This document shows positions 62,094 through 64,000 of a stretch of DNA of 64,000 nucleotides, in pieces. The notes beneath the pieces were generated by a model. The model was not told the DNA's origin. It made no database searches and saw nothing but the letters and a program-made list of their open reading frames with translations. This DNA is from Bacillus rhizoplanae (lineage in GTDB: Bacteria > Bacillota > Bacilli > Bacillales > Bacillaceae_G). The number at the start of each line of letters is the position of its first letter. Position 1 is the first letter of the stretch. Position numbers and translations under genes: made by a program. The stretch lies in the NCBI RefSeq assembly GCF_917563915.1, contig NZ_CAKJTI010000011.1, positions 1 to 64,000 of the forward strand, read 5' to 3'.

Positions 62094-64000
62094 TTATTCC
62101 ACCTCCGTTGCTATAATCATTTCATTTTCTAAAATATTTCCTTCTTCTTGCATACCAAATTGAACATTGCGCTCAATCCATTTACGGCGCGGTTCTACTT
62201 TATCCCCCATCAATGTAGCAACCCGACGATCTGCTCGTGAAGCATCATCAATTTTAACGCGAATTAACGTGCGCGTCTCTGGGTTCATCGTTGTTTCCCA
62301 TAATTGGTCCGCATTCATTTCACCAAGACCCTTATAACGCTGTAGAATATAACCTTTTCCGACCTTTTTCGTGACACCATCAAGCTCTTCATCAGACCAA
62401 GCGTATTCAATGACTTCACTTTTCCCCTTTCCTTTACTCACTTTATATAAAGGAGGAAGTGCAATAAATACTTTACCTGCCTCAATTAGCGGCTTCATAT
62501 AACGATAGAAAAATGTCAATAGCAGTACTTGAATATGCGCACCATCTGTATCGGCATCCGTCATAATAACAATTTTGTCATAATTGATATCTTCAACCGA
62601 AAATTCCGCTCCAACACCGCCACCAATTGCATAAATAATCGTGTTAATTTCTTCATTTTTAAAAATGTCAGCAAGCTTTGCCTTTTCTGTATTAATAACT
62701 TTACCACGCAGTGGAAGAACAGCCTGGAAGCGACGATCACGGCCTTGCTTTGCAGAACCGCCTGCAGAATCACCCTCTACTAAATATAGCTCGTTCTTTT
62801 GTGGATTACGTGATTGCGCTGGTGTCAGCTTTCCGCTCAATGTTCCTTCTGAACGTTTTTTCTTTTTGCCGCTGCGCGCTTCTTCACGCGCCTTTCGTGC
62901 TGCTTCGCGAGCTTGCGCTGCTTTAATTGCTTTTTTCACAAGAAGCGTTGCCACATCTGGATTTTCTTCTAAAAAATACGCTAAATGCTCTGATACAACA
63001 GCATCAACAGATGAACGCCCTTCACTTGTTCCAAGCTTGCCTTTCGTTTGTCCTTCAAACTGAAGCAATTCTTCTGGGACACGAATGGAAACAATTGCAG
63101 CTAATCCTTCACGAATATCCGTTCCTTCTAAGTTTTTATCTTTCTCTTTTAACAAAGAAACTTTGCGCGCGTACTCGTTAAATACGCGTGTCATTGCTGT
63201 TTTAAATCCAGCTTCGTGCGTACCGCCATCTTTCGTACGCACATTATTAACAAAGGAAAGAATGTTCTCAGAATACCCATCGTTAAATTGAAAAGCTAAT
63301 TCTGCTTCAATTCCGTTTTGCTCTCCAGTAAAATATACAACTGGGTGTAAAGAGTCTTTCTCTTCATTTAAATATGAAACAAACGCTTCAATTCCCGTTT
63401 CATAATGAAAAACATCTTCCAAATCGTTACGTTTATCCTGAAGTACAATTTTCATACCTTTTAATAAAAATGCTGATTCACGTAATCTCTCGCATAACGT
63501 TTCATAGTTATAATTCGTTGTGCTAAAAATTGTTCGATCTGGTTTAAAATGAATTGTTGTCCCTGTATCTTTCGCTTTTCCAATTTTCTCAAGCGTTGTA
63601 ACTGGAACACCGCCATTTTCAAAGCGTTGTTCATATACGTAACCATCTCGTTTAATTGTAACAATAAGCCATTCAGACAGTGCGTTTACAACTGAGGCAC
63701 CAACACCGTGCAAACCACCGCTCGTTTTATAACCGCCTTGTCCAAATTTACCGCCAGCATGAAGTACAGTTAAAATAACTTCTGGCGTTGGTTTTCCAAG
63801 CTTATGCATTCCTGTCGGCATACCGCGCCCTTTATCTACTACACTTATACTATTATCTTTATGTATTATAACTTTTATTTCATCGCCAAATCCCGCTAAC
63901 GCTTCATCAACGGAGTTATCTACGATCTCATATACTAAATGATGCAATCCGCGGCTATCCGTACTCCCGATATACATACCCGGGCGTTTCCGAACGGCTT
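62094..64000 (-). CDS. parE: DNA topoisomerase IV subunit B (5' end outside window)
   Basis: The ATPase subunit of topoisomerase IV, cut by the right edge of the window; at least 635 residues are visible. Before the internal MYIGSTD the frame continues AVRKRPG to the edge, so the true start lies beyond 64000. It shows the GHKL ATP site ([36 protein letters not shown]) and the TOPRIM domain ([16 protein letters not shown] and [12 protein letters not shown]). The C-terminal about 60 residues contain [20 protein letters not shown], typical of ParE/GyrB. Lack of the GyrB insert and the parC partner support ParE. Confidence 0.96.
   Translation of the reverse strand, partial: AVRKRPGMYIGSTDSRGLHHLVYEIVDNSVDEALAGFGDEIKVIIHKDNSISVVDKGRGMPTGMHKLGKPTPEVILTVLHAGGKFGQGGYKTSGGLHGVGASVVNALSEWLIVTIKRDGYVYEQRFENGGVPVTTLEKIGKAKDTGTTIHFKPDRTIFSTTNYNYETLCERLRESAFLLKGMKIVLQDKRNDLEDVFHYETGIEAFVSYLNEEKDSLHPVVYFTGEQNGIEAELAFQFNDGYSENILSFVNNVRTKDGGTHEAGFKTAMTRVFNEYARKVSLLKEKDKNLEGTDIREGLAAIVSIRVPEELLQFEGQTKGKLGTSEGRSSVDAVVSEHLAYFLEENPDVATLLVKKAIKAAQAREAARKAREEARSGKKKKRSEGTLSGKLTPAQSRNPQKNELYLVEGDSAGGSAKQGRDRRFQAVLPLRGKVINTEKAKLADIFKNEEINTIIYAIGGGVGAEFSVEDINYDKIVIMTDADTDGAHIQVLLLTFFYRYMKPLIEAGKVFIALPPLYKVSKGKGKSEVIEYAWSDEELDGVTKKVGKGYILQRYKGLGEMNADQLWETTMNPETRTLIRVKIDDASRADRRVATLMGDKVEPRRKWIERNVQFGMQEEGNILENEMIIATEVE

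Noticed and set aside
62641-63063. 140-codon plus-strand frame in parE
   Set aside because: Antisense to highly conserved parE; no ribosome site.

Overview
This window is AT-rich chromosomal DNA of a low-GC Gram-positive spore former, almost certainly a member of the Bacillus cereus group. The strongest evidence is about a dozen copies or fragments of the bcr1 repeat, described as specific to that group. Each good copy runs from TTTATCCCGCATTAACGGGC to CACTTTAT and is flanked by a TTTAT duplication. The gene content agrees: topoisomerase IV parE-parC, a squalene-hopene (sporulenol-type) cyclase, a DhaS-like aldehyde dehydrogenase, a CarD/YdeB regulator, a PanF-YhdT pair, cold shock proteins and many Bacillus-type ribosome binding sites. 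No rRNA, tRNA, CRISPR array, prophage or intact transposase gene is visible.

Layout. 1-7.4 kb: a sigma-54-dependent regulator, then small stress/modification genes (GNAT, DinB-like, SRPBCC, VOC), a VanW lipoprotein, a coiled-coil protein and a DUF3900 protein. 7.4-8.1 kb: a graveyard of polymorphic-toxin immunity genes. 8.3-13.9 kb: a leftward five-gene operon (PIG-L deacetylase, GT4 glycosyltransferase, ATP-grasp ligase, APH-fold kinase, second GT4) beside a small kinase-like gene; it looks like a sugar-conjugate or spore-coat glycosylation pathway. 15.4-28.4 kb: exonuclease, cold shock protein, a phosphodiester glycosidase gene broken by one in-frame TAG, acetate transporter, Nudix, ferritin-like protein, benzil reductase (YueD-like), GNAT plus a stand-alone ArgH paralog, serine hydrolase, nucleoside hydrolase, a Tn554-type remnant and PanF/YhdT. 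28.8-36.7 kb: DhaS, a FabG-like reductase, squalene-hopene cyclase, YuiD-like and RarD-like membrane proteins, CarD, and a decayed csp gene.

36.5-42.4 kb holds the most unusual module: a secreted/membrane von Willebrand A protein (700 aa), a tubulin/FtsZ-superfamily protein of about 1120 aa, and a 46-aa protein, in one direction and apparently ending at one terminator. 42.7-51.7 kb: DmpA-type peptidase, small unknown genes, a methyltransferase, OppA, a DinB-like protein, and an ABC exporter divergent from its likely TetR regulator. 51.7-59.5 kb: a branched-chain amino-acid ABC operon (livJ-H-M-G-F) with a second binding-protein gene and an oxidoreductase nearby. 59.7 kb to the end: parC and parE; parE runs off the right edge.

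Two features cut across the window. bcr1 copies sit inside two operons (vWA/tubulin, livG/livF), and three overlap stop codons so that the TTTAT duplication supplies the TAA. Several genes have bcr1-derived sequence upstream that lengthens the open frame; ribosome binding sites place the real starts downstream (Nudix, LivF). All identifications are by reading motifs and family resemblance; no search was run.
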